A DNA stretch of 64,000 nt from Desulfuromusa kysingii (GTDB lineage Bacteria; Desulfobacterota; Desulfuromonadia; Desulfuromonadales; Geopsychrobacteraceae). Shown one piece after another: positions 9,461 through 18,856 of the stretch. The stretch spans positions 62,001 to 126,000 of the forward strand of contig NZ_FNQN01000001.1 of assembly GCF_900107645.1 (NCBI RefSeq), written 5' to 3'. Numbering within the stretch: the first letter of the stretch is position 1; each line of letters opens with the position of its first letter. The notes beneath the pieces were generated by a model, which worked only from the letters and a program-made list of their open reading frames with translations, was not told the origin of the DNA and did no database searches. A program made the position numbers and the translations under genes.

Positions 9461-10333
9461 ATGAGTATTCTGATCGATAAAAACACCAAAGTCATCACTC
9501 AGGGAATTACCGGTGCAACTGGTCTGTTCCACGCCCAAGGCGCTCGCGACTATGGCACACAGATGGTCGGTGGCGTGACACCTGGTAAAGGTGGTCAAAC
9601 GATTGATGGATTCCCCATTTTCAACACTGTTGAAGAAGCTGTTAAAGCAACCGGCGCGACTGCGTCCGTTATCTATGTTCCACCAATCGGTAGCGCTGAT
9701 GCCATTATGGAAGCTGTGGATGCCGGGATTGAGCTGGTTATCTGTATCACAGAAGGTGTTCCAGTCCTGGATATGGTCAAAGTTAAAAAATATATGGAAG
9801 GCAAAAAATGCCGTCTTGTTGGACCGAACTGCCCAGGTGTTATCACTGCCGGCCAAAGTAAAATTGGTATCATGCCAGGTTATATTCACAAGCCAGGCCC
9901 GGTTGGTGTTATCTCCCGTTCCGGTACCTTGACCTACGAAGCCGTTTGGCAGTTAACAACCCGCGATATCGGCCAGACCACTTGTGTTGGTATCGGTGGT
10001 GACCCCGTCAACGGAACCAGTCATCTGGAAGCATTGAAGATGTTTGAAGCTGACCCGGAAACCAAAGCCGTGATCATGATCGGTGAAATTGGTGGCGATG
10101 CTGAAGAAAAAGCTGCTGAATATGTTCGCGATCATATGACCAAACCGGTTGCTGCTTTCATCGCCGGTGCGACCGCACCAGCAGGTAAGCGGATGGGCCA
10201 TGCCGGCGCGATTATCTCCGGTGGTAAAGGCGATGCCGCCAGCAAAAAAGCCTTCTTGCGTGAGTGTGGTATCAGTGTCGCTGATTCACCTGCAGAAATG
10301 GCTGAGGCTCTGTTAAAAATCTGGCAGCCATGA
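9461..10333 (+). CDS. sucD: Succinyl-CoA synthetase (ADP-forming) alpha subunit
   Basis: The 290-residue subunit has the N-terminal Rossmann CoA-binding domain ([21 protein letters not shown]) and the ligase domain with the phosphohistidine His247 in GHAGAIISG. It carries the phosphate relay of the enzyme. AAGGAG lies before the ATG. Length matches the family. It is co-transcribed with sucC. Confidence 0.97.
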   Translation: MSILIDKNTKVITQGITGATGLFHAQGARDYGTQMVGGVTPGKGGQTIDGFPIFNTVEEAVKATGATASVIYVPPIGSADAIMEAVDAGIELVICITEGVPVLDMVKVKKYMEGKKCRLVGPNCPGVITAGQSKIGIMPGYIHKPGPVGVISRSGTLTYEAVWQLTTRDIGQTTCVGIGGDPVNGTSHLEALKMFEADPETKAVIMIGEIGGDAEEKAAEYVRDHMTKPVAAFIAGATAPAGKRMGHAGAIISGGKGDAASKKAFLRECGISVADSPAEMAEALLKIWQP

Positions 10334-10360
10334 GCCACAGATAAAAATTAGATTGACCCT

Positions 10361-10396
10361 AGGGGGACAGGATTTGCTTCTGTCCCCCTTTTGTTT
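10361..10396 (+). terminator. Intrinsic terminator of the sucCD operon
   Basis: GGGGGACAG (10362-10370) pairs with CTGTCCCCC (10380-10388) around a 9-base loop, followed by TTTTGTTT. Confidence 0.92.
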
Positions 10397-10458
10397 GCCC
10401 AAAATTTAAAATAAGGGTATCCTAACCACATTGATCAACTCCAACTCAAAGGGATTCC

Positions 10459-11820
10459 ATGGCCGTTCAGTTTCGCAATCTGCTCGTTATTGATGATGAA
10501 CCGTCCATGCGTCATATGCTGCGCCTGGTATTGGAACAACATCATTACCGTGTCAGTGAAGCTCAGAATGGAGCGGAGGCGATCAACCTTATCTACAAAG
10601 AAAAGTTTGATGTCATCCTCTCTGATATCCGTATGCCCGACATGGATGGCCTGACCTTTTTGGAGCAACCTGAAGTTCGTGCCCTAAACAGTACTATTAT
10701 CATGATGAGTGCTTACGGCAGCATTGATACTGCGCTGGAATGTATGAAACGTGGCGCTTACGACTATATTTCCAAACCTTTTAAACCTGACGAAGTGGTT
10801 TTGACCCTGCGCAAGGCTGAGGAGCGGCAGGAGTTACGGCAGGAGAATCAGCAACTCAAGCAAGCCCTGGCAACTCAGGATTCAACTTTTTCTATTCAGG
10901 ACATCGTCCATTCAAGTCAAAAAATGGAACAACTTTTAAAACTGGTGCAGACGGCAGCGAAGGCCGAATCTTCAATTTTGATCAGCGGTGAAACCGGAAC
11001 CGGCAAAGAGTTGATCGCCAAAGCATTGCACAGCGAAAGTGGTCGGACAGGGCAGTTTCTTGCCATCAATTGTAGTGCTATTACTTCAGGCTTATTGGAA
11101 AGTGAATTGTTTGGACATAAAAAAGGGGCGTTCACGGGGGCTGACCGGGAGAAGCAGGGATTATTCTCGATTGCCAGCGGCGGCACCTTGTTTCTCGATG
11201 AGATTGCCGACCTGCCCTTAGAGTTGCAGCCTAAACTCCTCCGAGTTTTACAGGAAGGGGAGATCCGTAAAGTTGGAGCGACCCGGGCGGAAAAAATTGA
11301 TACGCGTGTTGTCGCTGCCGCTGGGACCGATCTTCAAGAGGCGGTGGATAAAGGCCATTTTCGCCGTGATCTCTATTATCGTCTTGCTGTTGTCGATATT
11401 CATCTGCCGCCTTTACGGGAGCGTCAGGAGGATATTGTGGTCTTGGCGGAACATTTTCTCAGCCAGCTTTGTGCCCGTGAAGGACGACCGTTACTGCAGA
11501 TAAGTGCAGCAGGAAAGAAGAACTTGAGCGATTATCACTGGCCGGGAAATGTTCGTGAACTGGAAAACTATCTCGAAAAAGCATTGATTTTCAGCCCGCG
11601 AGAGACTCTGGAACTTCCGCCGTTACGGATTCGTCAATCTGTTCCCGGAACCTTTGATCCCGATGAATATTCGTTGAAGGTCGCATCCCGCCGACTTGAA
11701 GAAGAATATATCCGTAAAGCATTAGATAAAACTGAAGGAAACCGGACTCAGGCGGCAGAACTGCTGGAAATCAGTCTTCGATCCTTGATGTACAAACTGA
11801 AAGATTATGGGATTGAGTAG
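10459..11820 (+). CDS. Sigma-54-dependent two-component response regulator (NtrC family)
   Basis: The 453-residue protein has an N-terminal receiver with phospho-acceptor Asp56 (ILSDIRMPDMDG), a central AAA+ domain with Walker A GETGTGKE and an intact sigma-54 contact motif GAFTGA, and a C-terminal Fis-type helix-turn-helix (GNRTQAAELLEIS). It activates sigma-54 promoters when phosphorylated. No histidine kinase gene is adjacent, so the partner kinase is elsewhere. It stands 125 bases after sucD, beyond the terminator. Confidence 0.95.
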   Translation: MAVQFRNLLVIDDEPSMRHMLRLVLEQHHYRVSEAQNGAEAINLIYKEKFDVILSDIRMPDMDGLTFLEQPEVRALNSTIIMMSAYGSIDTALECMKRGAYDYISKPFKPDEVVLTLRKAEERQELRQENQQLKQALATQDSTFSIQDIVHSSQKMEQLLKLVQTAAKAESSILISGETGTGKELIAKALHSESGRTGQFLAINCSAITSGLLESELFGHKKGAFTGADREKQGLFSIASGGTLFLDEIADLPLELQPKLLRVLQEGEIRKVGATRAEKIDTRVVAAAGTDLQEAVDKGHFRRDLYYRLAVVDIHLPPLRERQEDIVVLAEHFLSQLCAREGRPLLQISAAGKKNLSDYHWPGNVRELENYLEKALIFSPRETLELPPLRIRQSVPGTFDPDEYSLKVASRRLEEEYIRKALDKTEGNRTQAAELLEISLRSLMYKLKDYGIE

Positions 11821-12035
11821 GTTGTAACTGACCGCAAACCCTGCTCTGTCAGACGGATATTGTCGCCATTGCCCATTACCAGCTGCACGCACTTTCGCAA
11901 CTCCTTTTCCTTGAACCTTCGGGGGTAATCAGATATCCAATCCATTGAATGCTGATTAGGTGTACGAGACATTGTGTGCAATACTGTGGCTAGGTCAAAG
12001 ATAAACTTAATCCCTCTGAATATTAAGTATTCCCC

Positions 12036-13115
12036 ATGGGTAAATTCGACAAAATAGTTTCGCATTCACGCAATGGTACTGAGTCAATGAGTGCTGAGCG
12101 CCACCGTTTGATTCTGTCTTTGTTTGAAGAATATATCGACATGTATGCTTCGCGTGATGATCGATTAACCGCACACTTTAGTGACAATTTCAGTGGCTAC
12201 GCTGGCAGCAGTGATGTTCTCGTCACTGATATACGGGAATGGATAGGGATTACCCGGCAAGATTTCGCCCAAGTCCCTGGGTGCATTGATATTGAAATGT
12301 TGGATTTGTCATTACAGGACCTTGCTGATGATATCGTCGTCGCAACCGCATTTTTCCACATTCACTTGCCGATTCCCGACGAGATCCTATCAAAGGAAAC
12401 CGCTCGACTGGTGCTGATTTTCCGCTACGAAGAGACCGAGTGGAAAATTGTCCATAGCGGCATCTCAATCCCTTACGAATTGTCCCATGATGATGAAATC
12501 TATCCGATGTCGCGACTGAAAAAGCGCAACTTGGAACTGGAACAGATCATTAGTGCCCGAACAAAAGAATTGGCTGAAGCCAACCGACTCTTGCAAATAC
12601 AGAGTAATACCGATGGCTTGACGAACATCAGCAATCGCCGTCATTTTGACCATTTACTCAGCCAGGAATGGAATCGTAACCAACGTAGTGGCACCCCGCT
12701 GGCGGTGATTATGCTCGACATTGATCATTTTAAAAGTTTTAATGATCTTTATGGACACCTCGTTGGCGATCATTGTCTGCAGAGCCTTGCTCAAGGCTTG
12801 GCTCAATCAACGCGTCGCGTTGGGGAGGTCGTCGCACGTTATGGGGGAGAAGAATTCGTCATTCTTTTGCCAAACGCTGATAAACAAGCTGCATTTGCAG
12901 TGGCAGAGCATATTCATCAGAAGGTTTTATCCTTAGCCATCCCGCATGCGACATCGCCTCGCGGGATTGTCACGGTGAGCCTTGGGGTGGCGAGTGTGCA
13001 ACCGTCAAACCAACAACTCCCGGTGGAGTTATTACGCTTGGCTGATGCGGCACTCTATCGGGCAAAATTGGCCGGGCGCGATTGTGTGCATTTGCAGGAC
13101 GATTCCTCCGCTTGA
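12036..13115 (+). CDS. Diguanylate cyclase with NTF2/SnoaL-like N-terminal domain
   Basis: The 359-residue protein has an N-terminal region (about residues 18-150) that looks like a SnoaL/NTF2-type alpha+beta domain (FSDNFSGYAGSSD, LVLIFRYEETEWKIVHSG), a short coiled-coil (about 165-195) and a GGDEF domain with RYGGEEF, the active-site loop for making cyclic di-GMP. The inhibitory-site motif upstream of the loop reads RVGE, not RxxD, so product inhibition may be weak. No membrane segment is seen, so it is likely cytoplasmic. No clear ribosome binding site precedes the ATG at 12036; an in-frame ATG at 12087 is possible. Confidence 0.9.
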   Translation: MGKFDKIVSHSRNGTESMSAERHRLILSLFEEYIDMYASRDDRLTAHFSDNFSGYAGSSDVLVTDIREWIGITRQDFAQVPGCIDIEMLDLSLQDLADDIVVATAFFHIHLPIPDEILSKETARLVLIFRYEETEWKIVHSGISIPYELSHDDEIYPMSRLKKRNLELEQIISARTKELAEANRLLQIQSNTDGLTNISNRRHFDHLLSQEWNRNQRSGTPLAVIMLDIDHFKSFNDLYGHLVGDHCLQSLAQGLAQSTRRVGEVVARYGGEEFVILLPNADKQAAFAVAEHIHQKVLSLAIPHATSPRGIVTVSLGVASVQPSNQQLPVELLRLADAALYRAKLAGRDCVHLQDDSSA

Positions 13116-13281
13116 TGCCTATCGGGTTTTAGCTCCATCCGCCGCGGATTTGTGGGGTCATCTGTTGATGATTTTCCCAGCTATTCGAGAAAACCCGGAT
13201 GATTTGCTGGCACGGGTGAAAGGGTCTTGGGTCCTTCAAAAGCAACACTAATGATAGGTCCGGTGTATCAACGGAGAAGTA

Positions 13282-13923
13282 ATGACTGATATAAACAAGA
13301 ACGATGTTCTCACCGCAGAAGATGGAATGGCTCGCTGTTGGTGGGGGCATGAACCTTTAGATTATCGTATCTATCATGATGAAGAATGGGGCCGCCCTGT
13401 TTCTGACGATATCCGATTGTTTGAGAAGATGTGTTTAGAGGGGTTTCAGGCCGGGCTTTCCTGGTTGACCATATTGCGCAAGCGGGACAATTTCAGAGCA
13501 GCATTTGCTGGCTTCGATTATCATAAAGTTGCCGCATTCGATGATGACGATATTCTCTGTCTGCTTCAGAACCCCGGCATTATCCGTCATCGCGGAAAAA
13601 TAGAAGCGACGATCCATAATGCCCATCGAGCTCTTGAGATTGTTGATGAATTCGGTAGCCTTGCGCGTTATGTTTGGAGCTGGGAGCCAAAATCCCGTGA
13701 ACCCGGAATCGGCAAGAATGATGCTAATGCTCCCGTTCCAAGTGTCACAAAGACGTCACAATTGTTAAGCAAAGATCTGAAGCAACGTGGCTGGAAGTTT
13801 TTTGGGCCGACCACAGCATATGCTTTCATGCAGGCGATGGGATTGGTCAATGATCATATGCAAGGCTGTTCAATCCGAGCACAGGTGGAACGGTTACGCC
13901 GCGAATTTACGCCTCCTTGTTAG
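13282..13923 (+). CDS. tag: DNA-3-methyladenine glycosylase I
   Basis: The 213-residue enzyme removes 3-methyladenine from alkylated DNA. Family motifs are visible: CWWG near residue 19, YHDEEWGRP, LEGFQAGLSWLTILRKR with the catalytic-region Glu, and NDHMQGC near the C-terminus, whose His and Cys correspond to zinc ligands of E. coli Tag. CGGAG precedes the ATG. No linked repair gene is present. Confidence 0.94.
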   Translation: MTDINKNDVLTAEDGMARCWWGHEPLDYRIYHDEEWGRPVSDDIRLFEKMCLEGFQAGLSWLTILRKRDNFRAAFAGFDYHKVAAFDDDDILCLLQNPGIIRHRGKIEATIHNAHRALEIVDEFGSLARYVWSWEPKSREPGIGKNDANAPVPSVTKTSQLLSKDLKQRGWKFFGPTTAYAFMQAMGLVNDHMQGCSIRAQVERLRREFTPPC

Positions 13924-13971
13924 CATTGGCAGAACTCAGGCTGCACCAATCAAGGGAGGATCTGCTGCTGA

Positions 13972-14751
13972 TTAGGTCAGGAGATGAAACATCTCCACTC
14001 CCCATACTTTTAAAATCATCACCAAACAGATGCTGACAACCAGTGGCCGGATTAACCCTGTACCGCGACCTATGGCCAACCGTGCCCCGATGTTCCCACC
14101 GATGATTTGTCCTGCCGCCATCACCAATCCATAAGACCAGAGGACTTGGCCCGCACAGATAAAAAGTGCCAACGCTGCGACGTTACTGGTCAGATTCAAT
14201 ACTTTGGTCGCGGCGGTTGCACGCCGCAGGTTGTATCCGAGCAGGGAGATGAAACCTGCCATTAAAAACGTTCCGGTTCCGGGACCGAGAAAACCATCAT
14301 AAAACCCAATACTGGTACCGATCAAGACGGCAAACATGTTGGGGGTGATCCGCTGACGGCGATCCAGGTCTCCAACCTGAGGAGAGAGGAGAAAATATCC
14401 CCCCACAACGATAAACAGCAGCGGTAAAAGCCCGTGAATAAATTGTGGATTGATGTAGTTCAGACAGATCACGCCACTGATAGACCCTATCAGCGTGCAC
14501 GGCAACGCCAGTAATAACGGTTTCAAATCAAATGTGCCGTTGCGAAAGTAGCAGATAGCCGCCGAACAGGTCCCCGCAGTGCTTTGTAGTTTGGCAGTGG
14601 CGATGGCATTGATAGGGGGAATTCCTGTTGCCAGTAATGCCGGCAGAGTCAGTAATCCCCCACCTCCAGCAATAGCGTCAACTGATCCTGCGACTAACCC
14701 GACAGCAAAAATGCCCAGAAAAGTTATTTGCTCTGTTAGAACAATCTCCAT
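13972..14751 (-). CDS. TSUP (TauE/SafE) family permease
   Basis: The 259-residue protein has about eight membrane helices and the family's glycine-rich openings (GLVAGSVDAIAGGGGLLTLPALL near the start, FYDGFLGPGTGTFL in the second half; each is the GGGGxxxxP/GPGTG loop of TSUP repeats). Members move sulfite, sulfonates or other small organic anions. It is divergent from a LysR regulator at 14858, which may control it (inference from arrangement). Confidence 0.88.
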   Translation of the reverse strand: MEIVLTEQITFLGIFAVGLVAGSVDAIAGGGGLLTLPALLATGIPPINAIATAKLQSTAGTCSAAICYFRNGTFDLKPLLLALPCTLIGSISGVICLNYINPQFIHGLLPLLFIVVGGYFLLSPQVGDLDRRQRITPNMFAVLIGTSIGFYDGFLGPGTGTFLMAGFISLLGYNLRRATAATKVLNLTSNVAALALFICAGQVLWSYGLVMAAGQIIGGNIGARLAIGRGTGLIRPLVVSICLVMILKVWGVEMFHLLT

Positions 14752-14857
14752 ACCTGAAACCCCATCGACGTGGTATTAACCATAAATTTGAGTATAATCC
14801 CTTAAGATTTCTTGATAAGTCGCTGCTTTATTGATGGTCTGTTCATAGGAGTGAACA

Positions 14858-15745
14858 ATGTATCGTTTTCATGGTGTGCTTGAATTTGTAGAAGTGATTG
14901 AAACAGGGAGTTTTTCCGCTGCTGCACGAAAACTGGGAAAATCGAAAGCCTATGTCAGTCAAAGGGTCAGCCAACTCGAAGATCGATTGGATACGCGGCT
15001 GCTGCAAAGGACAACACGTAAGCTCTCATTGACGGATGCTGGAGAGATCTATTTTCGTTATGCAAAATCTGTCGCGGCTCAGCTGGGAGAGGGCGAAGAA
15101 CGGGTCAGAGATTTCCAACATAGTCTGACAGGTCGTATCAGAGTCAGTATTGTTGATGGTGGGCTCGGGGAATGGTATCTGGCTCCAGCTTTGGCCCGTT
15201 TTGCTGCTCTGCACCCCGGCGTTAACATAGAACTGGACCTCTCTAGCCGTCTGGTCGATTTGGTTGCTGAGGGTTTTGATTTCACCATCCGCGTGGGCAG
15301 ATTGGAAGATTCAAGCATGATGGCTAGAAAATTGACATCGATTCGTTATGGTCTTTATGCGTCTCCTGCCTATCTCAAGAGCCAAGGAATTATTACGCAC
15401 CCCGAGCAGTTACAGCAACACAACTGTTTAACCGGAGCTACAAATCGTTGGCAGTTTAAGTTGGATGGGAACGTTATTGAAGTTAAACCGCATGGATCCT
15501 GGCATAGCAAGAGTGGTCAAGCATTAATTGCAGCGGCAAGGGAGGGGGTTGGGGTCGTGAGAACGGCCAATTTTTATGCTAAGGAAGCCCTTGCTCGTGG
15601 AGAGGTGGTCGAGCTTTTGACCGATTGGACCCGCGAAAAAACCAGGGTCTGGATCATCTATCCGAGTGGGCGACATCTTCCCCAACGGGTGACCGCTGCG
15701 ATCCATTTTTTGTTGGATGAATTTCGTGACCATGACTATTTATAG
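14858..15745 (+). CDS. LysR-family transcriptional regulator
   Basis: The 295-residue protein has an N-terminal winged helix-turn-helix (FVEVIETGSFSAAARKLG, residues about 9-26) and a periplasmic-binding-like effector domain. The overall sequence is closest to the CrgA/DsdC-like LysR subgroup with a LEDRLDTRLLQRTTR linker. AGGAG precedes the ATG. It shares a 106-base gap with the divergent TSUP permease gene, the usual LysR target geometry. Confidence 0.93.
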   Translation: MYRFHGVLEFVEVIETGSFSAAARKLGKSKAYVSQRVSQLEDRLDTRLLQRTTRKLSLTDAGEIYFRYAKSVAAQLGEGEERVRDFQHSLTGRIRVSIVDGGLGEWYLAPALARFAALHPGVNIELDLSSRLVDLVAEGFDFTIRVGRLEDSSMMARKLTSIRYGLYASPAYLKSQGIITHPEQLQQHNCLTGATNRWQFKLDGNVIEVKPHGSWHSKSGQALIAAAREGVGVVRTANFYAKEALARGEVVELLTDWTREKTRVWIIYPSGRHLPQRVTAAIHFLLDEFRDHDYL

Positions 15746-15772
15746 CCAGCAGTGATTGCAGAAAACCTTAAT

Positions 15773-15787
15773 ACCACCTAAGGTGGT
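15773..15787. terminator. Short palindrome between convergent genes
   Basis: ACCACCT-A-AGGTGGT lies between the LysR stop (15745) and the kinase stop (15799). It can form a small hairpin but has no T-tract, so terminator function is uncertain. Confidence 0.3.
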
Positions 15788-15798
15788 GTTGACTGTGT

Positions 15799-17142
15799 CT
15801 AAGACATTGTCGAGAGGGGGATTTCAAACTGAAAATTCATCCCGACGTTGGGGTTAAGTTGAGCCGAAATTTTTCCACTATGGGCTTCAACGATACGTTT
15901 GCAAAGGGTTAACCCCAAGCCACTTCCGCCGGTTTGACGTGACCGACTCCGGTCGCCACGAAAAAACGGATCAAACAGGCGTTGTAGATCTTCTTCTCTG
16001 ACCCCTTCACCGGAATCAGCAACCGTCACTTTCAGCCGATTTCCTTCGATCTTGACTTGAAAATCAATGCAGCTGCCCGGCTCACTGTAGTGGACCGCAT
16101 TCTCCAGCAGATTGTCACAGAGTCTATTAATCAGAATAGGATCTATACTGGCTTCTGGCATGTTATCCGCCACGCTGGTCTTCAGCTGATGACTGGTATG
16201 ATGGCGGTCAAACCGTTCTGTCACTGCAGCAAAGAAGGTGTTGAGGGCGACATGCTTCAGGTGTACAGGAACTGTCCCTTTGCCGCTGGCGACAGCATCA
16301 AGCCGGCCGTTAACAAGAACGTTGTTAACCAAAGTCTCCAGCTCGTTCAGATCGGATTCCATCCCTTGAAGATGTTTATAGGTATGGCTTGTTTGATCAG
16401 AATCGTCTTCACATAACTCCAAGGCAAAGCGTAAGCGCGCTAAGGGGGTGCGGATCTCGTGGGAGATATTGGTAAACAACTCTTTTTCGTTGCGTATTCT
16501 CTCTTCCAGTTGGGCTGCCATCTCATCCAGTGAGTGAGCAAGAAGCCCGACTTCGTCCTTTCGGTCGATGCCACTTCGCGCCGAAAGATCGCCATTGGCT
16601 ATGGTACGTGATGTTTCCGTCAAACGTTCCAGAGGTTTTACAAAGTTTCGAGCCAATGGCCAGGTAAACAGAGCGACAGCCAGCAGAACAAGTCCGGGGG
16701 AGTAGAGAAAACAATGCTGCTGCCCTTTCACGAGCATATATGCGGAGTCACCGCCTCCCAGCGGAATTGTATATACCCATTGACCGCTGTCCTGCTTTAG
16801 TGGATGCCAACTCCCGAGTCTTCCCAGTTTGTCTTCACTCAGTGCGGGGAGGACCGTATTTCCAGCTGAAGCAAGCAGTTCACCTGTACGGGTATAGATG
16901 GCTGCATCTCGTCCCAGAGCGTCTGCGAGCGGGATGATCAGTTTCTGCAGTTCTGCTTGATTGTCCAGATTAAGACTCAATTCGACTGCTAGAACTTTAT
17001 GTAACCGGGTGGAGTATGGGTATAATCCCGATTCTGGCTGCGATAAATAGATAGAGCCTGTCGCCGCAACAATGATAGCAATAATCAGTAGGAGGCTGTT
17101 GAGATAAACCCGCCAGAACAGTCGGTGCCGATAAATTTTCAT
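15799..17142 (-). CDS. Membrane sensor histidine kinase (CpxA/RstB-like)
   Basis: The 447-residue kinase has a first membrane helix at about residues 14-32, a periplasmic sensor of about 115 residues, a second helix at about 147-162, a HAMP linker, the phospho-acceptor His228 in NISHEIRTPLARLR, and a HATPase domain with DSGEGV and GGSGLGLTL. It overlaps the response regulator stop by 4 bases (ATGA type), so the two are translationally coupled. The signal is unknown; the domain order resembles envelope-stress kinases. Confidence 0.94.
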   Translation of the reverse strand: MKIYRHRLFWRVYLNSLLLIIAIIVAATGSIYLSQPESGLYPYSTRLHKVLAVELSLNLDNQAELQKLIIPLADALGRDAAIYTRTGELLASAGNTVLPALSEDKLGRLGSWHPLKQDSGQWVYTIPLGGGDSAYMLVKGQQHCFLYSPGLVLLAVALFTWPLARNFVKPLERLTETSRTIANGDLSARSGIDRKDEVGLLAHSLDEMAAQLEERIRNEKELFTNISHEIRTPLARLRFALELCEDDSDQTSHTYKHLQGMESDLNELETLVNNVLVNGRLDAVASGKGTVPVHLKHVALNTFFAAVTERFDRHHTSHQLKTSVADNMPEASIDPILINRLCDNLLENAVHYSEPGSCIDFQVKIEGNRLKVTVADSGEGVREEDLQRLFDPFFRGDRSRSRQTGGSGLGLTLCKRIVEAHSGKISAQLNPNVGMNFQFEIPLSTMS

Positions 17143-17846
17143 AAGCCCCCTTGTATCAGGTACTGATAGCCGGCTCCGCGCACGGTACGAATACGGATGG
17201 GTTTACGGGGATCATCACCTAGTTTTTGACGTAAGCGGGAGATATGGACATCGATTGAGCGATCGAAAGCCTCATCGGCATTCCCTCGTGCTAGTTCCAT
17301 AAGACGATCACGGGAGAGAACCTGGCCAGCCCGTCCTGACAGGGCGTGCAACAGAGAGAATTCATAACAGGTTAAATCCAGAGCGGTGCCATTCACAGTC
17401 GCCGTCAGAGTTCCAGGGTCAAGAGCTAGATCACCGACTTGAATAAGGTGGCTGCGTGGCCCCGCTTGTCCACGGGAACGGCGCACGGCGACACGAATAC
17501 GGGCTAACAGCTCCCGTGGCGAAAAAGGTTTGGCCATGTAATCATCGGCGCCAATTTCCAGCCCCATGACCCTGTCGGCTTCTTCACCGCGTGCGGTAAT
17601 CATGATAATCGGTACATCTGAATGTTCACGCAGTCGTTGACAGATAGAGATACCATCGCGATTGGGCAGCATAAGGTCAAGCAGGATGACGTCGTAATTA
17701 TGCATCAATGCCTGTTGTAACCCCCGCTCTCCATCTGTTTCAATGGTCACAACAATGCCGTTTTTTTCCAGATACTCACGTGTCAGACTGGCCAGTCGTT
17801 CATCATCTTCGACTAACAACAGATCTATCAGAGAGTCATTCGCCAT
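17139..17846 (-). CDS. OmpR/CpxR-family response regulator
   Basis: The start is placed at the ATG at 17846, which has GGAG 9 bases upstream; an ATG 15 bases earlier (17861) has no binding site. The 235-residue protein has a receiver with acidic pair EDD (residues 13-15) and phospho-acceptor Asp57, and a C-terminal winged helix with RSIDVHISRLRQKLGDDP and the IRTVRGAGYQY end. It pairs with the kinase downstream (4-base overlap). It probably regulates its own operon, but no operator was identified. Confidence 0.94.
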   Translation of the reverse strand: MANDSLIDLLLVEDDERLASLTREYLEKNGIVVTIETDGERGLQQALMHNYDVILLDLMLPNRDGISICQRLREHSDVPIIMITARGEEADRVMGLEIGADDYMAKPFSPRELLARIRVAVRRSRGQAGPRSHLIQVGDLALDPGTLTATVNGTALDLTCYEFSLLHALSGRAGQVLSRDRLMELARGNADEAFDRSIDVHISRLRQKLGDDPRKPIRIRTVRGAGYQYLIQGGL

Positions 17847-18030
17847 AATGGTTTTCTCCATTAATTATATTCAGGCTTCATATTGAGCCTTAGCTCAGAA
17901 TAACCTCAACAGTCTGACTTGCAGACCGTCACATCCTTCGTTGAAGGATAAAGACAAACAGCCGGTGTGTATAGGGTGAAATATTGATTGCGGGGATAGA
18001 TATTGTTTTGTTTAAAACACTGCTGCTTAT

Positions 18031-18249
18031 CTATCTCGGTTGTTTTCGGGACGGCCGCTTATCTCGGGGTTGGTCTAAATTATATTTCTCATATAATATT
18101 TCACGATCAGCCTCGGACAGTGAGCCGAGAAACTTTTTCCAGCCGGGACACCAGTTGATATGCCATCTCCAGAGTCGCCCGATAATTGAACTGGGTTTAT
18201 TGTCATGTGCAGCTCTAAATCGACATGTTTCACAATTATGTTGAGCCAT
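18031..18249 (-). CDS. Small Cys-rich protein of unknown function
   Basis: The 72-residue protein opens MAQHNCETCRFR and continues with GRLWRWHINWCPGWKKF. Three cysteines (CxxC plus WCPGW) and conserved-looking Trp/His residues suggest a small zinc- or metal-binding protein. AGGGA lies 6 bases before the ATG, which supports translation. There is no signal peptide or membrane helix. I do not recognise a named family. It reads in the same direction as the membrane gene at 18320. Confidence 0.65.
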   Translation of the reverse strand: MAQHNCETCRFRAAHDNKPSSIIGRLWRWHINWCPGWKKFLGSLSEADREILYEKYNLDQPRDKRPSRKQPR

Positions 18250-18278
18250 CAGTCTTCCCTTGGTTTCGATAAAGGAGC

Positions 18279-18319
18279 ATCAGCCCGCTTTGTCCAGAAC
18301 AAAGCAGGCTGATTTTTTT
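18279..18319 (+). terminator. Strong hairpin with T-tract on the + strand
   Basis: ATCAGCCCGCTTTGT (18279-18293) pairs with ACAAAGCAGGCTGAT (18299-18313), one mismatch, with a 5-base loop, followed by TTTTTTT on the + strand. Both neighbouring genes are on the - strand, where the hairpin is followed only by a weak T-rich run. It may be bidirectional or end an antisense transcript. Confidence 0.6.
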
Positions 18320-18655
18320 CTAAATGACAGTAAATGCCAGACCTAGTCCAACTGTTGCAATAGCGACAAAGAGCGACCATAACAGCACACTTTTCGGGTT
18401 CTTGACGATCTGAGTCATGACTCCGTACAACACGATTCCACCGACACTCTTGATCAGCAGCGGGAGACTGAATGGAACCAGTGTCCAAACATAACATCCT
18501 GAAATCAGAACCAGAACAAACAGACCATGCATGGCGAGCAAGCCTTTGGGCTGACTGCTTTCACTGGCGAAAAAAGTTGTCCATAGAAACAGGGCCAGCA
18601 GTGCGGACGCAATGACAAAGTGGCATGGGGTGTTGTTCATGATAGCGAAGTGCAT
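18320..18655 (-). CDS. Small four-helix membrane protein (YisL-like?)
   Basis: The 111-residue protein has four predicted membrane helices (about 13-30, 38-55, 62-82, 88-108). AAGGAG lies 6 bases before the ATG. The pattern, with a KGLLAMHGLF loop after helix 1 and a basic loop before helix 4, is reminiscent of the YisL/DUF1516 family, but this is a weak resemblance. Function unknown. Confidence 0.65.
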   Translation of the reverse strand: MHFAIMNNTPCHFVIASALLALFLWTTFFASESSQPKGLLAMHGLFVLVLISGCYVWTLVPFSLPLLIKSVGGIVLYGVMTQIVKNPKSVLLWSLFVAIATVGLGLAFTVI

Positions 18656-18856
18656 AAAAAATCTCCTTGTGGTTGGTTACGTGTTTTTGAACCTCTCATT
18701 TTATGAGCCGGAGATTGCCATGCCGGGTTTGCGTGAATATGTCGCTATTATGAAGAAGTGTGAAGGATGAAATAGCCAGCTTGAAAGGCATAATATTGAT
18801 TTCAATGAACAGGTATTATGCCTTCTCGGTGGATATTATGATCCCTCATTCAAGCT

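Noticed and set aside
11821-12065. 86-residue - strand frame between the sigma-54 regulator and the diguanylate cyclase
   Set aside because: It overlaps the end of one gene and start of the next, with no binding site and no recognisable motif.
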